NCBI GenBank assembly: GCA_013003555.1
Contig: JABDIV010000025.1
Span: 22,325 to 86,324, forward strand
Origin: Flavobacteriaceae bacterium
GTDB lineage: Bacteria > Bacteroidota > Bacteroidia > Flavobacteriales > Flavobacteriaceae
Length of the DNA: 64,000 nucleotides
Direction of reading: 5' to 3'
A program made the translations under genes and the position numbers. Shown here piece after piece: positions 40,049 to 50,837 of this stretch; position 1 is the first letter of the stretch; the number at the start of each line of letters is the position of its first letter. Under the pieces are notes generated by a model that worked only from the letters and a program-made list of their open reading frames with translations, was not told the DNA's origin and did no database searches.

Positions 40049-41602
40049 TTACAAATCAAACTTGATTCCTTGTGCCAATGGTAAATCGGTTGTATAATTA
40101 ATCGTATTGGTTTGACGCCTCATATAGATTTTCCAGGCATCACTGCCAGATTCACGACCACCACCTGTTTCTTTTTCGCCACCAAACGCACCTCCGATCT
40201 CGGCTCCTGACGTTCCAATATTAACGTTAGCAATGCCACAATCGGAACCGCCATGTGAAAGGAAGCGTTCTGCTTCACGAAGGTTATTGGTCATAATGGC
40301 CGATGATAAACCTTGAGCTACTCCATTTTGAATGGCAATGGCGTTATCGACATCGCCAGTATATTTCAAAAGGTAAAGAATTGGAGCAAAGGTTTCATGC
40401 TGAACGATTTTGAAATGGTTTTTGGCCTCGGCAATTGCGGGTTTTACATAGCACCCGCTTTCATAGCCTTCACCACTTAAAACACCGCCCTCAACGATTA
40501 TTTTTCCACCTTCATCTTCTACAGCTTCAAGAGCTTTCAAATACATGTCTACCGCTTCTTTATCGATTAGTGGTCCAACATGATTTGATTCATCTAAAGG
40601 GTTCCCAATTTTCAATTGGTTATAGGCGTCGGTCAAAGCAGTTTTTAGTTTGTCATAAATGCTTTCATGTATGATAAGGCGACGTGTAGAGGTACAACGT
40701 TGCCCACAAGTTCCAACAGCTCCAAAAACAGCCCCGATAATGGTCATTTTTATATCGGCGTCTGGTGTCACAATTATGGCGTTATTTCCGCCTAATTCCA
40801 ACAAGGCACGTCCGAGACGCTCTCCAACCGTCCGTCCAACAATTTTTCCCATCCGAGTCGAACCTGTCGCCGATATCAAGGGCACACGATTATCACTGCT
40901 TAGCATTTCTCCAACCCGGTAATCGCCATTAACCAGACATGAAATTCCTTCCGGTAAACCATTTTCTTTGAAAACCTGGGCTGCGATATGCTGACATGCA
41001 ATACCACAAAGTGGTGCTTTTTCGGATGGTTTCCATACACAAACGTCACCACATATCCATGCTAAAGCTGTATTCCATGACCAAACTGCAACCGGGAAAT
41101 TAAAGGCTGAAATAATACCAACTATACCCAGCGGATGATACTGCTCATACATGCGATGGCCGGCGCGTTCACTATGCATGGTAAACCCATGAAGTTGTCG
41201 AGAAAGGCCGACAGCAAAATCACATATGTCGATCATCTCCTGAACTTCGCCAAGTCCTTCTTGATATGACTTCCCCATTTCATATGAAACCAGCTTACCA
41301 AGGGGTTCTTTTAATTCTCTTAGTTTATCCCCAAATTGACGCACGATTTCCCCACGCTTTGGAGAAGGCATCAGTCTCCACGATTTAAAGGCCTCAGTTG
41401 CTGTTTGTATGACGCGTTCGTAATCTTCTTTGGTCGTTGACCGAACCGAACCGATCAACTGGCCGTCAACCGGCGAATAGCTTTTAATGATGTCGCCATT
41501 CCCGAACCAATTATCCCCGGTTGAGGTACCGTCATTTATCGTTTGAACGCCTAATTTCTTTAAGGCCTCCATCATGCCGAAATCTGTTCCGACTGCTTCC
41601 AT
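40049..41602 (-). CDS. Aldehyde dehydrogenase (alpha-aminoadipic semialdehyde dehydrogenase type)
   Basis: LELGGNNAIIV, GAVGTCGQRCTSTRRLI, FNFPVAVWSWNTALA. Confidence 0.9.
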   Translation of the reverse strand: MEAVGTDFGMMEALKKLGVQTINDGTSTGDNWFGNGDIIKSYSPVDGQLIGSVRSTTKEDYERVIQTATEAFKSWRLMPSPKRGEIVRQFGDKLRELKEPLGKLVSYEMGKSYQEGLGEVQEMIDICDFAVGLSRQLHGFTMHSERAGHRMYEQYHPLGIVGIISAFNFPVAVWSWNTALAWICGDVCVWKPSEKAPLCGIACQHIAAQVFKENGLPEGISCLVNGDYRVGEMLSSDNRVPLISATGSTRMGKIVGRTVGERLGRALLELGGNNAIIVTPDADIKMTIIGAVFGAVGTCGQRCTSTRRLIIHESIYDKLKTALTDAYNQLKIGNPLDESNHVGPLIDKEAVDMYLKALEAVEDEGGKIIVEGGVLSGEGYESGCYVKPAIAEAKNHFKIVQHETFAPILYLLKYTGDVDNAIAIQNGVAQGLSSAIMTNNLREAERFLSHGGSDCGIANVNIGTSGAEIGGAFGGEKETGGGRESGSDAWKIYMRRQTNTINYTTDLPLAQGIKFDL

Positions 41603-41721
41603 ATATCAAATTTTGTTTTGTGGATTATCTGTGTTGCGAAGATACTAATTTATTGTGTGTTGGGATCCAGATTTCAGCTGGAAAATAGTAACTTTAAACC
41701 CAATCAATCCCATAATAAATT

Positions 41722-42792
41722 ATGAAATATCTTTCTATTTTCGTTTTGAGTTTTTTATTGCTGACCGGGTGTAAGAATGAGGCTGAGTCAACCCAGGCTA
41801 ATGCAACTTCAGCATCGCAAGAGTCAAGTACCGAACAGGCCGATTTTGCCATAGTAATCCATGGTGGTGCCGGGACGATACTCAAGAAAAACATGACTTC
41901 GGAAAAAGAGGCAGCTTACAAGGTGGTTTTGGAAGAAGCTATTCGAACTGGATATAATATTTTGAAAAGTGGGGGTAGCAGCCTGGATGCAGTGACTAAA
42001 ACCATTAACGTGATGGAGGATTCACCTCTTTTCAATGCCGGTAAAGGGGCTGTTTTCACCAATGCCGAAACCAATGAGCTGGATGCATCGATTATGGATG
42101 GTGCAACTTTAAATGCGGGAGCATCGGCAGGGACAACTACGGTTAAAAACCCCATAGATCTGGCACGCGCTGTTATGGATAATTCCCCGCATGTGATGCT
42201 GGCCGGTGCCGGAGCAGAAGAATTTGCTAAAGAACAAGCTTTAGAACTTGTTGACCCTTCCTATTTCTTCACCGAAAACCGATTCAACAGCTTGAAGCGC
42301 ATCAAAGATTCCGAAAAAGTCGAATTAGATCACGATAATAAGCAGGCTTTTTTCGATTCGGAGATCAATGATTATAAATTCGGAACAGTGGGTTGCGCTG
42401 CCCTTGATAAAAACGGTAATCTCGCTGCGGGAACGTCTACAGGTGGTATGACCAATAAACGCTGGGGGCGAATTGGTGACGCCCCGATAATTGGAGCTGG
42501 CACCTACGCCAATAATGCGAGTTGTGCTGTATCAAGTACAGGCTGGGGTGAATATTTTATACGGGCCATGGTGGCACATGATATTTCTGCCCTGATGGAA
42601 TATAGAGGTATGAGTCTGGCAGAAGCTGCACGAACCGTTATCCATGATAAGGTTGGCGGACTTGGAGGTGATGGCGGTATTGTTGCCGTTGATCACCAAG
42701 GTAATATGGTTTTTGAATTCAATACTGCAGGCATGTACAGGGCCTCAATGAATGATAAAGGCGAGCTGATCATCAAAATCTATCGCGACTAA
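41722..42792 (+). CDS. Isoaspartyl peptidase / plant-type L-asparaginase lipoprotein
   Basis: FAIVIHGGAGTI, cleavage site YKFGTVGCAALDKNGNLAAGTSTGGMTNKRWGRIGDAPIIGAGTYA. Confidence 0.95.
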   Translation: MKYLSIFVLSFLLLTGCKNEAESTQANATSASQESSTEQADFAIVIHGGAGTILKKNMTSEKEAAYKVVLEEAIRTGYNILKSGGSSLDAVTKTINVMEDSPLFNAGKGAVFTNAETNELDASIMDGATLNAGASAGTTTVKNPIDLARAVMDNSPHVMLAGAGAEEFAKEQALELVDPSYFFTENRFNSLKRIKDSEKVELDHDNKQAFFDSEINDYKFGTVGCAALDKNGNLAAGTSTGGMTNKRWGRIGDAPIIGAGTYANNASCAVSSTGWGEYFIRAMVAHDISALMEYRGMSLAEAARTVIHDKVGGLGGDGGIVAVDHQGNMVFEFNTAGMYRASMNDKGELIIKIYRD

Positions 42793-42895
42793 CATTTAAG
42801 ATAGGATTAACAGTACAAGAAAGTCTGGTTACTGGAATACGTCCGTAATTAATAATAAAGGGGTGTCCCGAATTATTAATTAAACTCATATTTCC

Positions 42896-43753
42896 ATGAA
42901 AAATCTAAATCTTCTATTGCTTCTGCTCATCGTTCCCCTTTTTGGTGTTTCTCAATCAATGTATTACGTTTCAGCCGAAAATGGACTCTTTGCACGCTCA
43001 GCGCCCGACCGCGGAGCACGTACAATAACCAAATTACATTACGGCACTAAAGTTCAAATTACCGAACAAACGGATTTAAGATTAGATGTTCTTGATCATG
43101 GCAAAAAGATCTCAGGACAATGGGTAAAGGTAAATGCATACCTGCCTTATGACACTATTGAAGCCTACGTGTTTGACGCCTTCCTGACCAATAAAATTCT
43201 TGAGCCACGAACACATGCCAAATTCGATAATGTTACCGTCGCTTTGCATAATTTAGAGCTGTGGGAAACCGAAGGTCAAAGTTTTGAGAGCAAGCGCGAC
43301 ACCTTAAGATACTATGCGGAGTTAGGTGTCAGCCCAGAAGAAAAAATCATCGTTTTAAAACCTCAGCAAAACTACAAACGACTGGCTGTATATCAAGCCT
43401 ATGAGACCAGTCTTACCGTTATGAATGAAGGGCCGCATTGCGATTTGATTGACTGGAAACATTATCAATCTGCCTGGCTGCCATTGAAACATATCGAAGA
43501 GCAAACTTATCAAACCCTGTCTTATTCGCAGGATGATTGGTCTGAATTCGTGACAGTCGATATGGACGATCTGAAATCGGCAGTCAGGGAACATTGTGGT
43601 GATGGGTATGCTGAATTGATAAAATCATTAAAAACTATTGATTATCCTGCTGCTGTATCGATTAGCATTATTTATTTGAAGGTCATAATGATTGATATGG
43701 ATGACAAAGTTATAGAACGAATAATTGCCTTCGAAATACCCATGGGATGTTGA
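42896..43753 (+). CDS. Secreted SH3-like domain protein
   Basis: Signal peptide; MYYVSAENGLFARSAPDRGARTITKLHYGTKVQI. Confidence 0.75.
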   Translation: MKNLNLLLLLLIVPLFGVSQSMYYVSAENGLFARSAPDRGARTITKLHYGTKVQITEQTDLRLDVLDHGKKISGQWVKVNAYLPYDTIEAYVFDAFLTNKILEPRTHAKFDNVTVALHNLELWETEGQSFESKRDTLRYYAELGVSPEEKIIVLKPQQNYKRLAVYQAYETSLTVMNEGPHCDLIDWKHYQSAWLPLKHIEEQTYQTLSYSQDDWSEFVTVDMDDLKSAVREHCGDGYAELIKSLKTIDYPAAVSISIIYLKVIMIDMDDKVIERIIAFEIPMGC

Positions 43754-43819
43754 CGGTGGGAGATCTCACGCACTCTATATTTGATTATCTTGTAAAAAAT
43801 ATAAATCTATTATATCAGA

Positions 43820-44143
43820 ATGCACAAAAATCTTGATAGGAGGGATCATTATGCTGTGATTTTTACATCAAAGTTGAAACATCCCGCTCATGGATATGAG
43901 GAGATGGCCTTTCAAATGGAAGAACTAGCTAAAAAACAACCAGGTTTTCTCGGTGTTGAGTCGGCAAGATCCGATTTAGGAATTACAGTGAGTTATTGGA
44001 CCGATCAGGAAGCTGTCAAGAATTGGAAAGAGCAGCTGGAACATCTCAAGGCGCAGGAACTGGGCAAATCAAAATGGTACGACTGGTATAAGGTTCATGT
44101 CTGTAAAATTGAACGCGCCTATCAATTTACTTCCACCGATTAA
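43820..44143 (+). CDS. Antibiotic biosynthesis monooxygenase (ABM) family protein
   Basis: YAVIFTSKLKH, KKQPGFLGVESARSDLGITVSYWTDQEAVKNWK. Confidence 0.85.
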   Translation: MHKNLDRRDHYAVIFTSKLKHPAHGYEEMAFQMEELAKKQPGFLGVESARSDLGITVSYWTDQEAVKNWKEQLEHLKAQELGKSKWYDWYKVHVCKIERAYQFTSTD

Positions 44144-44164
44144 ATAGTCAAAGAGGAGATCGAA

Positions 44165-44635
44165 CTAAGACCAGCGGTTATAGGGTTTTAAATATAAACT
44201 GGAGTTGTAATATTTTATTTGGCCAGTGACCTCATCACCAAGCCAATCGGGTTTTTCAAAATGCTCATTTTCGTGCGTCAATTCAACCTCGGCAATGACG
44301 AGACCGGAATTATCTCCTTCAAACTCATCGATCTCGAACGTATGGGTGCCAAACTTCACTTCAAACCGTTTTTTAACCACCAATTCAAGTTCGCAAAGTT
44401 TGAGTAATGCCATGGCATCTTTACTCGAAATTTCAGTTTCCCATTCAAATCGACTTAATCCATCATTTGAAGACATCCCTTTTATTGTCAGTTCACCTTT
44501 ATTGTTTTTCAGGCGTACCCTTATGGTACGCTTCGGATCGGTGCTCAAAAAACCCTGGATAATCCTAGTATTTTTAAAGGATAACTCACGATATTTTGTG
44601 GATAGAACAAGGAATTTTCGCTCAATTTCAATCAT
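44165..44635 (-). CDS. CYTH domain protein
   Basis: MIEIERKFLV, GELTIKG, VIAEVEL, GDEVTGQIKYYNSSL. Confidence 0.95.
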   Translation of the reverse strand: MIEIERKFLVLSTKYRELSFKNTRIIQGFLSTDPKRTIRVRLKNNKGELTIKGMSSNDGLSRFEWETEISSKDAMALLKLCELELVVKKRFEVKFGTHTFEIDEFEGDNSGLVIAEVELTHENEHFEKPDWLGDEVTGQIKYYNSSLYLKPYNRWS

Positions 44636-44669
44636 ATATTAATTGATATAGAAGTCCTAAATTTACGAG

Positions 44670-45782
44670 ATGCCAGAAGAATTACCAATCAGAAAGATTA
44701 TTCATGTTGATATGGATGCCTTCTACGCTTCGGTTGAGCAAATGGATAAGCCCGAATTAAGGGGGAAACCTGTTGCCGTTGGAGGCGGTGAGAAACGTGG
44801 TGTCGTAAGCGCCGCTAGTTATGAGGCACGCCGTTTTGGTGTTAAAAGTGCAATGACCGGAATTCAGGCGAAAATAAATTGCCCGGAAATTATTTTTGTT
44901 CCACCTCGCTTTGCGCGTTATCGTGAAATCTCTAGAAAGGTTCAAACCATTTTCTATGATTACACCGATCTGGTAGAGCCTCTTTCTCTTGATGAAGCTT
45001 ATCTTGATGTGACCATAAATAAAAAAGGGAATCCGAGTGCAACGCTTATTGCAAAGGAAATAAGAAATCGGATCTTTACGGAAATCGGACTAACGGCATC
45101 GGCAGGTATTTCAATCAATAAATTTATTGCCAAGGTAGCCAGTGATTATAATAAACCAAACGGTCAAAAAACGATTCCTCCCGAAAAAGTTATTCCATTC
45201 CTCGAAAAACTTGATGTTCGTAAATTCTATGGTGTTGGAAAGGTAACTCGTGAGAAAATGTATGAGCTGGGTATCTTTACCGGAGCCGATCTTAAATCGA
45301 AGTCAATTGAATTTCTGGAAAGCCATTTCGGTAAGTCCGGATCAAATTACTTTTTCATTGTTAGGGGTACTCATAACAGTCCCGTCAAACCAGACCGGAC
45401 ACGAAAATCTCTGGCTGCAGAACGAACGTTTAACGATAACATTTCGAGTGAGATCTTTATGTTGGAGCGGCTCGATAAAATTGCTGATGAGGTGGTTTCT
45501 CGACTAAAAAAGAGCAAAGTTTCTGGTAAAACGGTAACATTAAAGATAAAATACAGCGATTTTAGTCAACAGACCCGGAGCAAGACGATTGATCGTTATT
45601 TCAACGATAAGGATACGATTCTGAACTTGACTAAAAAACTATTATACCAGGAAAAACCTAAAGAATCGGTCCGATTATTGGGTATTTCTATTTCGAATCT
45701 ACATTCTTCTGAATCGGATGATAAAAAGAATTTTACAAAGACCGATCAAAAGGTTAGTGTTCAACTTAAATTTGAATTTTAA
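44670..45782 (+). CDS. dinB: DNA polymerase IV
   Basis: IIHVDMDAFYASVEQ, LSLDEAYLDVT, SAGISINKFIAKVASDYNKPNGQ. Confidence 0.96.
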   Translation: MPEELPIRKIIHVDMDAFYASVEQMDKPELRGKPVAVGGGEKRGVVSAASYEARRFGVKSAMTGIQAKINCPEIIFVPPRFARYREISRKVQTIFYDYTDLVEPLSLDEAYLDVTINKKGNPSATLIAKEIRNRIFTEIGLTASAGISINKFIAKVASDYNKPNGQKTIPPEKVIPFLEKLDVRKFYGVGKVTREKMYELGIFTGADLKSKSIEFLESHFGKSGSNYFFIVRGTHNSPVKPDRTRKSLAAERTFNDNISSEIFMLERLDKIADEVVSRLKKSKVSGKTVTLKIKYSDFSQQTRSKTIDRYFNDKDTILNLTKKLLYQEKPKESVRLLGISISNLHSSESDDKKNFTKTDQKVSVQLKFEF

Positions 45783-47224
45783 AAGGTACAGGTTGTTATT
45801 TCAGTAACACGAAGGGTATTGACCATACCCTTTTCGGCCATCGGCATTGCTGCAAGGCTAACCAACATATCACCGACGTCTAAATAGCCTTTTTTGCAAG
45901 CAATCGCATTAACATCTTCTATGGTTTCATCGGTACTTACAAACCGGTCATAATAAAAAGCCTTCACGCCCCATAGCAAATTGAGTTGTGTAAGAATACG
46001 TTTGTTTGACGTAAAAACCAGAATGTGAGAAGCGGGTCGCCAGGCCGAAATTTGAAATGCTGTATAACCGCTATTCGTCAAGGTTGAAATAGCTTTTGCG
46101 TCAATCTCATTAGCCATATTGGCGGCATGATAACAAATGGCTTTTGTAATATATCGTTTCGTTCTTATATGAGGCGGAGATTGTGGAACATTGATAAGGT
46201 GGGAATCTTCAACGCTGTTAATGATATCTGTCATTTTCTGAATAACCTGAACAGGGTAGTTTCCAACAGACGTCTCACCCGACAACATAACCGCATCCGC
46301 ACCATCCATGACCGAGTTGGCGACGTCATTAACTTCGGCTCGTGTTGGTGTCAAGCTCGTAATCATCGATTCCATCATTTGGGTAGCGATAATTACAGGG
46401 ACACGTGCTTTTTTTGCCCGAAGCACCAATTGTTTTTGAATAAGCGGAACCTCCTGGGCAGGTATTTCAACCCCAAGATCACCTCGAGCCACCATGATCC
46501 CGTCACAATATGCTACAAGTTTATCAATATTCACAACAGCTTCAGGTTTTTCAATTTTAGCAATAATCGGAATTTTATAATCGGAATGCTCGGAGATCAA
46601 TTCTTCAAGTTGCATAAGATCTTCAGCATGTCGCACAAACGACAATGCTATCCAGTCTACTTTAAGCTCAATAGCAAAAAGTGCATCCTCACGGTCCTTT
46701 TCTGTTAAGGCCGGTTGCGAAATATTCGTGTTCGGTAAATTAACACCTTTTTTAGAGCGTAGCGGTCCGCCCTGGATAACTTTAGCCAATACTTTACTTT
46801 TACGATCGGTTTTCACGGTTTCGAAAATCAACTTTCCGTCATCTAACAAGATGCGTTCTCCGGGATTTACATCTCTCGGAAAATTATCATAGGTCATATA
46901 GATCCGCTCCTTTGTTCCCTTGAACTCCTTACCTGTTTCAAAATAGATCTCATCCCCTTCATTGACAACAACTTCATGGTCCATAACACCCACGCGTAAT
47001 TTCGGACCCTGGAGGTCGGCGAGAATAGCCGTATTATAACCAAATTCATCATTGAGTTCACGCACCAATCGAACCCGCTCCTTTACGTCATCATACTTGG
47101 CATGCGAGAAATTTACGCGAAACACGTCAGCGCCTTCGTCGATCATGGCCTTTAATGTGGCCTTATCCTGGGTTGCCGGTCCGAGTGTAGCAACAATTTT
47201 TGTTTTTTTCTTCTTGTTCGGCAT
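45779..47224 (-). CDS. pyk: Pyruvate kinase
   Basis: KKTKIVATLGPATQDK, PIIAKIEKPEAV, MVARGDLGVEIP, ATQMMESMI; ATG at 47224. Confidence 0.97.
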   Translation of the reverse strand: MPNKKKKTKIVATLGPATQDKATLKAMIDEGADVFRVNFSHAKYDDVKERVRLVRELNDEFGYNTAILADLQGPKLRVGVMDHEVVVNEGDEIYFETGKEFKGTKERIYMTYDNFPRDVNPGERILLDDGKLIFETVKTDRKSKVLAKVIQGGPLRSKKGVNLPNTNISQPALTEKDREDALFAIELKVDWIALSFVRHAEDLMQLEELISEHSDYKIPIIAKIEKPEAVVNIDKLVAYCDGIMVARGDLGVEIPAQEVPLIQKQLVLRAKKARVPVIIATQMMESMITSLTPTRAEVNDVANSVMDGADAVMLSGETSVGNYPVQVIQKMTDIINSVEDSHLINVPQSPPHIRTKRYITKAICYHAANMANEIDAKAISTLTNSGYTAFQISAWRPASHILVFTSNKRILTQLNLLWGVKAFYYDRFVSTDETIEDVNAIACKKGYLDVGDMLVSLAAMPMAEKGMVNTLRVTEITTCTF

Positions 47225-47706
47225 CAATTAAATATTAAGTTTTCCCTTGATTTTAGTTCATAACTATCCACTGAATAGGCAGCTGCAACCTGGGGAATTG
47301 CATGTATTTTACTTAGAATGGTCTTTTCATTTATGGGCTTTCCATCATTCTGAATCTTCAAGAAATAATCTACCTGGCCCATTTCAGGGATCAGGTTAAA
47401 TGATGCGATATTTTTCATAGGCAACTCAAATAAAGAGCCTGAACTTACCAGTGCATCTTCCTCGCGTTTACAAATATTAGCGACAAGATTCCAAGTCATT
47501 TGACGTTGTTCATCATCCCATTCAAAAATCGCATAGGAAGCCTTGATATAATTAAAATCAACATCGTGTTGGTTGCGCTTCAGTCTGATTTTAAGGGCCT
47601 GGTTAAGGAGGTAGGCCAGGCGATAATCTTCGAGAGAACAATGTATCGCAACGAGAGAATACGGGTCGTCATCAAAGTCATCGACAAAAAGTTTATGCAT
47701 GGCCAT
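47224..47706 (-). CDS. IPExxxVDY family protein
   Basis: Contains LIPEMGQVDYFLKI; overlaps pyk start. Confidence 0.85.
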   Translation of the reverse strand: MAMHKLFVDDFDDDPYSLVAIHCSLEDYRLAYLLNQALKIRLKRNQHDVDFNYIKASYAIFEWDDEQRQMTWNLVANICKREEDALVSSGSLFELPMKNIASFNLIPEMGQVDYFLKIQNDGKPINEKTILSKIHAIPQVAAAYSVDSYELKSRENLIFN

Positions 47707-47826
47707 CACATCTTCTTTCAGATGTGTAAATATAGTACTTTAGACGTATACGCTAAGCCCGGGAATCATATTCTTTATTCCCTAAAATAACGAAAACGAT
47801 ATCGCCTCAGAGATATATGAAGGAAG

Positions 47827-48567
47827 TTAAAAAGCCTTGGAAATCTGGTTTTGATATGCAAAGAACGCCCGCTTTGAAGCTTTCTCCTCTGCTTTTTTCT
47901 TTGAAGTTGCCCGTGCTTTGGCAATAACCTTTTCGTTAATAGATAGTTTTACAGAAAAATGTCGAAGTGCATCATTACCGGTATCTTCATAGACGTAATA
48001 GTCGAATGTATTCTTTTCTTTCTGGCACCATTCGATAAGCAGGCTTTTGTAACTGATTACCTTTCCTTCCAATTTCTCGATATCAACATGTGGTAAAATA
48101 ACTTTATCAAAAATAAATTTTTCGCAATATGTATAGCCACGGTCCAGGTAGATAGCACCGATCAATGCTTCAAAAAGATTACCATAAATGTTCTTGCCAA
48201 AATTGTCTTTCGGTATTTTACTTTCAACATAATCAACAAGTTCCAGTTCCTTACCCAACTCATTAAGGTGTTCACGGCTTACAATTTTCGATCGCATTTT
48301 AGTCAGGTAGCCTTCATCGCCCTGCGGCACTTCATTGTAGAGGTGAGTAGCTATTATAGCGCTAAGCATAGCATCTCCCAAAAATTCTAAACGTTCATAA
48401 TTTATAGGGTTCCCTTCATCATCCCGTTTATTCAGTGATCGATGCGTAAAGGCAACTTTATAGACCGAAAGTTTTTTGGGTTTAAATCCTAAAATAGCTT
48501 TTAATCGAACAAAAAAATTCCCGTCTTTATCAGAACGGGAATTTAATATGTTTCGAATGTTAGGCAT
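47827..48567 (-). CDS. rnc: Ribonuclease III
   Basis: ERLEFLGDAMLSAIIATHLY, NLFEALIGAIYLDRGY, dsRBD at C-terminus. Confidence 0.96.
   Translation of the reverse strand: MPNIRNILNSRSDKDGNFFVRLKAILGFKPKKLSVYKVAFTHRSLNKRDDEGNPINYERLEFLGDAMLSAIIATHLYNEVPQGDEGYLTKMRSKIVSREHLNELGKELELVDYVESKIPKDNFGKNIYGNLFEALIGAIYLDRGYTYCEKFIFDKVILPHVDIEKLEGKVISYKSLLIEWCQKEKNTFDYYVYEDTGNDALRHFSVKLSINEKVIAKARATSKKKAEEKASKRAFFAYQNQISKAF
48515..48544 (-). promoter_or_regulatory. Terminator-like hairpin inside the 5' coding region of rnc
   Basis: Minus strand AAATTCCCGT tctgataaag ACGGGAATTTTTTT: perfect 10-bp stem followed by a T run. Confidence 0.6.
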
Positions 48568-48575
48568 TCGTATTA

Positions 48576-49826
48576 TTAATCTAATTTTTTAAATAATACA
48601 CATGCGTTATGACCTCCAAATCCAAAAGTATTACTCATCGCTACTTTGACATCTCGTTTCTGAGCCTTATTCAAGGTCAGGTTTAACTGTGGATCAATGG
48701 TCTCATCAACAGTAGTATGATTAATAGTAGGAGGCACGATGCCATGCTCCATCGAAAGAATGGAGGCAATAGCTTCAATAGCTCCCGCGGCACCGAGCAG
48801 GTGTCCGGTCATGGATTTGGTAGAATTAATATTAATTGATTTTGCATGCTCACCGAAAACTTCTGATATAGCTTTCAATTCGGCGACATCACCGAGAGGC
48901 GTAGACGTACCATGAGTATTAATGGTATCCACAGCTTCAGGTTCTAAACCGGCATCCTTCAAACAATTCTTCATTACGGCAATTACACCGATCCCTTCAG
49001 GGTGCGGTGCAGTCATATGATGAGCATCAGACGATAATCCACCGCCTACCACTTCGGCATAAATCTTAGCTCCCCTTGCCTTTGCATGTTCATATTCTTC
49101 TAATATAAGCGCTCCTGCACCCTCTCCTAAAACAAAACCATCACGGGTTGCGTCGAACGGGCGTGATGCCGTTTCCGGACTTTCATTTCGTGTAGATAAG
49201 GCGTGCATGGAATTAAATCCACCCATTCCTGCAATGGTCACTGCAGCTTCACTTCCACCGGTTACAACAACGTCGCAATGACCAATTCGAATGTAATTCA
49301 ATGCATCGATCATCGCATTCGCTGAAGATGCACAGGCCGAAACTGTCGTATAGTTAGGCCCCATAAAACCATGTTTTATAGAAATGTTTCCTGGTGCTAT
49401 ATCAGCGATCATCTTGGGAATAAAGAATGGATTGAATCTCGGGGTGCCATCACCATTAGCAAAATTAAGAACCTCATCCTGGAAGGTCTCAATACCGCCA
49501 ATTCCAGCTCCCCAAATAACGCCAACTCTCATCTTATCAATCGTATTTAAATCCAGTTTGGCGTCTTGGATAGCCTCATCTGAGGCTACCATTGCATATT
49601 GAGCGAACTTGTCCATCTTACGGGCTTCTTTCCTATCGAGATAATCGGTGGCTATGAAGTCCTTAAGTTCGCAGGCGAATTTTGTCTTAAATTTCTCAGT
49701 ATCGAAATAGGTTATTGGAGCGGCTCCGCTTTTTCCATTGATCAGGCCTTCCCAATAGGTATCCTTGGAATTTCCAATTGGCGTAAGTGCTCCTATTCCG
49801 GTAACTACAACTCGCCTTAAATTCAT
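48576..49826 (-). CDS. fabF: Beta-ketoacyl-ACP synthase II
   Basis: RRVVVTGIGALTPIG, TVSACASSANA, NTHGTSTPLGD, TKSMTGHLLGAAG. Confidence 0.97.
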   Translation of the reverse strand: MNLRRVVVTGIGALTPIGNSKDTYWEGLINGKSGAAPITYFDTEKFKTKFACELKDFIATDYLDRKEARKMDKFAQYAMVASDEAIQDAKLDLNTIDKMRVGVIWGAGIGGIETFQDEVLNFANGDGTPRFNPFFIPKMIADIAPGNISIKHGFMGPNYTTVSACASSANAMIDALNYIRIGHCDVVVTGGSEAAVTIAGMGGFNSMHALSTRNESPETASRPFDATRDGFVLGEGAGALILEEYEHAKARGAKIYAEVVGGGLSSDAHHMTAPHPEGIGVIAVMKNCLKDAGLEPEAVDTINTHGTSTPLGDVAELKAISEVFGEHAKSININSTKSMTGHLLGAAGAIEAIASILSMEHGIVPPTINHTTVDETIDPQLNLTLNKAQKRDVKVAMSNTFGFGGHNACVLFKKLD

Positions 49827-49839
49827 AAAATATGAGGCT

Positions 49840-50073
49840 TTATTTTGCGTCTTCTATGTAAGAAATAGCTTGACCGACAGTAGCGATATTTTCGGCTTGA
49901 TCATCCGGAATCTGAATATCAAATTCTTTTTCGAATTCCATAATAAGCTCAACAGTGTCTAATGAATCTGCTCCTAAATCGTTGGTGAAGCTAGCTTCGC
50001 TAACAACTTCGTTTTCATCGACACCTAATTTGTCTACAATTATCGCTTTTACACGTGATGCAATGTCTGACAT
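49840..50073 (-). CDS. acpP: Acyl carrier protein
   Basis: [21 protein letters not shown] phosphopantetheine site. Confidence 0.98.
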   Translation of the reverse strand: MSDIASRVKAIIVDKLGVDENEVVSEASFTNDLGADSLDTVELIMEFEKEFDIQIPDDQAENIATVGQAISYIEDAK

Positions 50074-50255
50074 AATCTTTAAATTTTAAGTTTTAATTAG
50101 GTCGCAAAAATAAAAAACTTTATTTTAAAACGCACTGTTACATCAAAAATGTGAATGTAATTTAGTCATTTTAGGTTGAAGAAAATCCTTTTTGCTTCTA
50201 ATTGTTAATAATTATTCTTTCTTTTGTCTGAACAACGACAACGGTGCTTTTGTTT

Positions 50256-50837
50256 ATGAAACGAATTGTAATTTTTGCGTCCGGTTCGGGTTCTAATGCT
50301 GAAAATTTAATTAGGTTTTTTCAAAACAGTTCAAATGCTGAAGTCGTTCAGGTGCTCACTAACAATCCCCGTGCCAAAGTTATAGATCGCTGCAATCGAC
50401 TAAATGTTAGTTGTTTAGTGTTTAATAGAGCTGCGTTCTATCAATCGAATGATGTGCTTGATTTTTTATCATTAAAGAATCCCGATCTCATTGTGCTGGC
50501 CGGCTTCCTCTGGAAAATCCCCGAGAGTTTCATCAAATCCTTCCCAAATAAAATAATTAACATTCATCCGGCTTTATTGCCAAAATATGGCGGAAAAGGC
50601 ATGTATGGCATGCATGTTCATAATGCTGTAATCGCCAATAAGGAGGCCGAATCAGGAATAAGTATACATTGGGTCAATGAACACTATGATGAAGGCGCTA
50701 TAATTTTTCAGGCGCGATGTAGGATTAGTCCAGAGGATTCTGCCGATGACCTGGTGGCCAAGATCCATGAACTCGAAATGACTCATTTTCCCAAGGTTGT
50801 CGAATCCTTATTATTTCCAGTACATGGCAGTGAATAA
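50256..50837 (+). CDS. purN: Phosphoribosylglycinamide formyltransferase
   Basis: MKRIVIFASGSGSNAENLI, LAGFLWKIP, INIHPALLPKYGGKGMYG; ATG at 50256 preferred over GTG 50244. Confidence 0.93.
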   Translation: MKRIVIFASGSGSNAENLIRFFQNSSNAEVVQVLTNNPRAKVIDRCNRLNVSCLVFNRAAFYQSNDVLDFLSLKNPDLIVLAGFLWKIPESFIKSFPNKIINIHPALLPKYGGKGMYGMHVHNAVIANKEAESGISIHWVNEHYDEGAIIFQARCRISPEDSADDLVAKIHELEMTHFPKVVESLLFPVHGSE

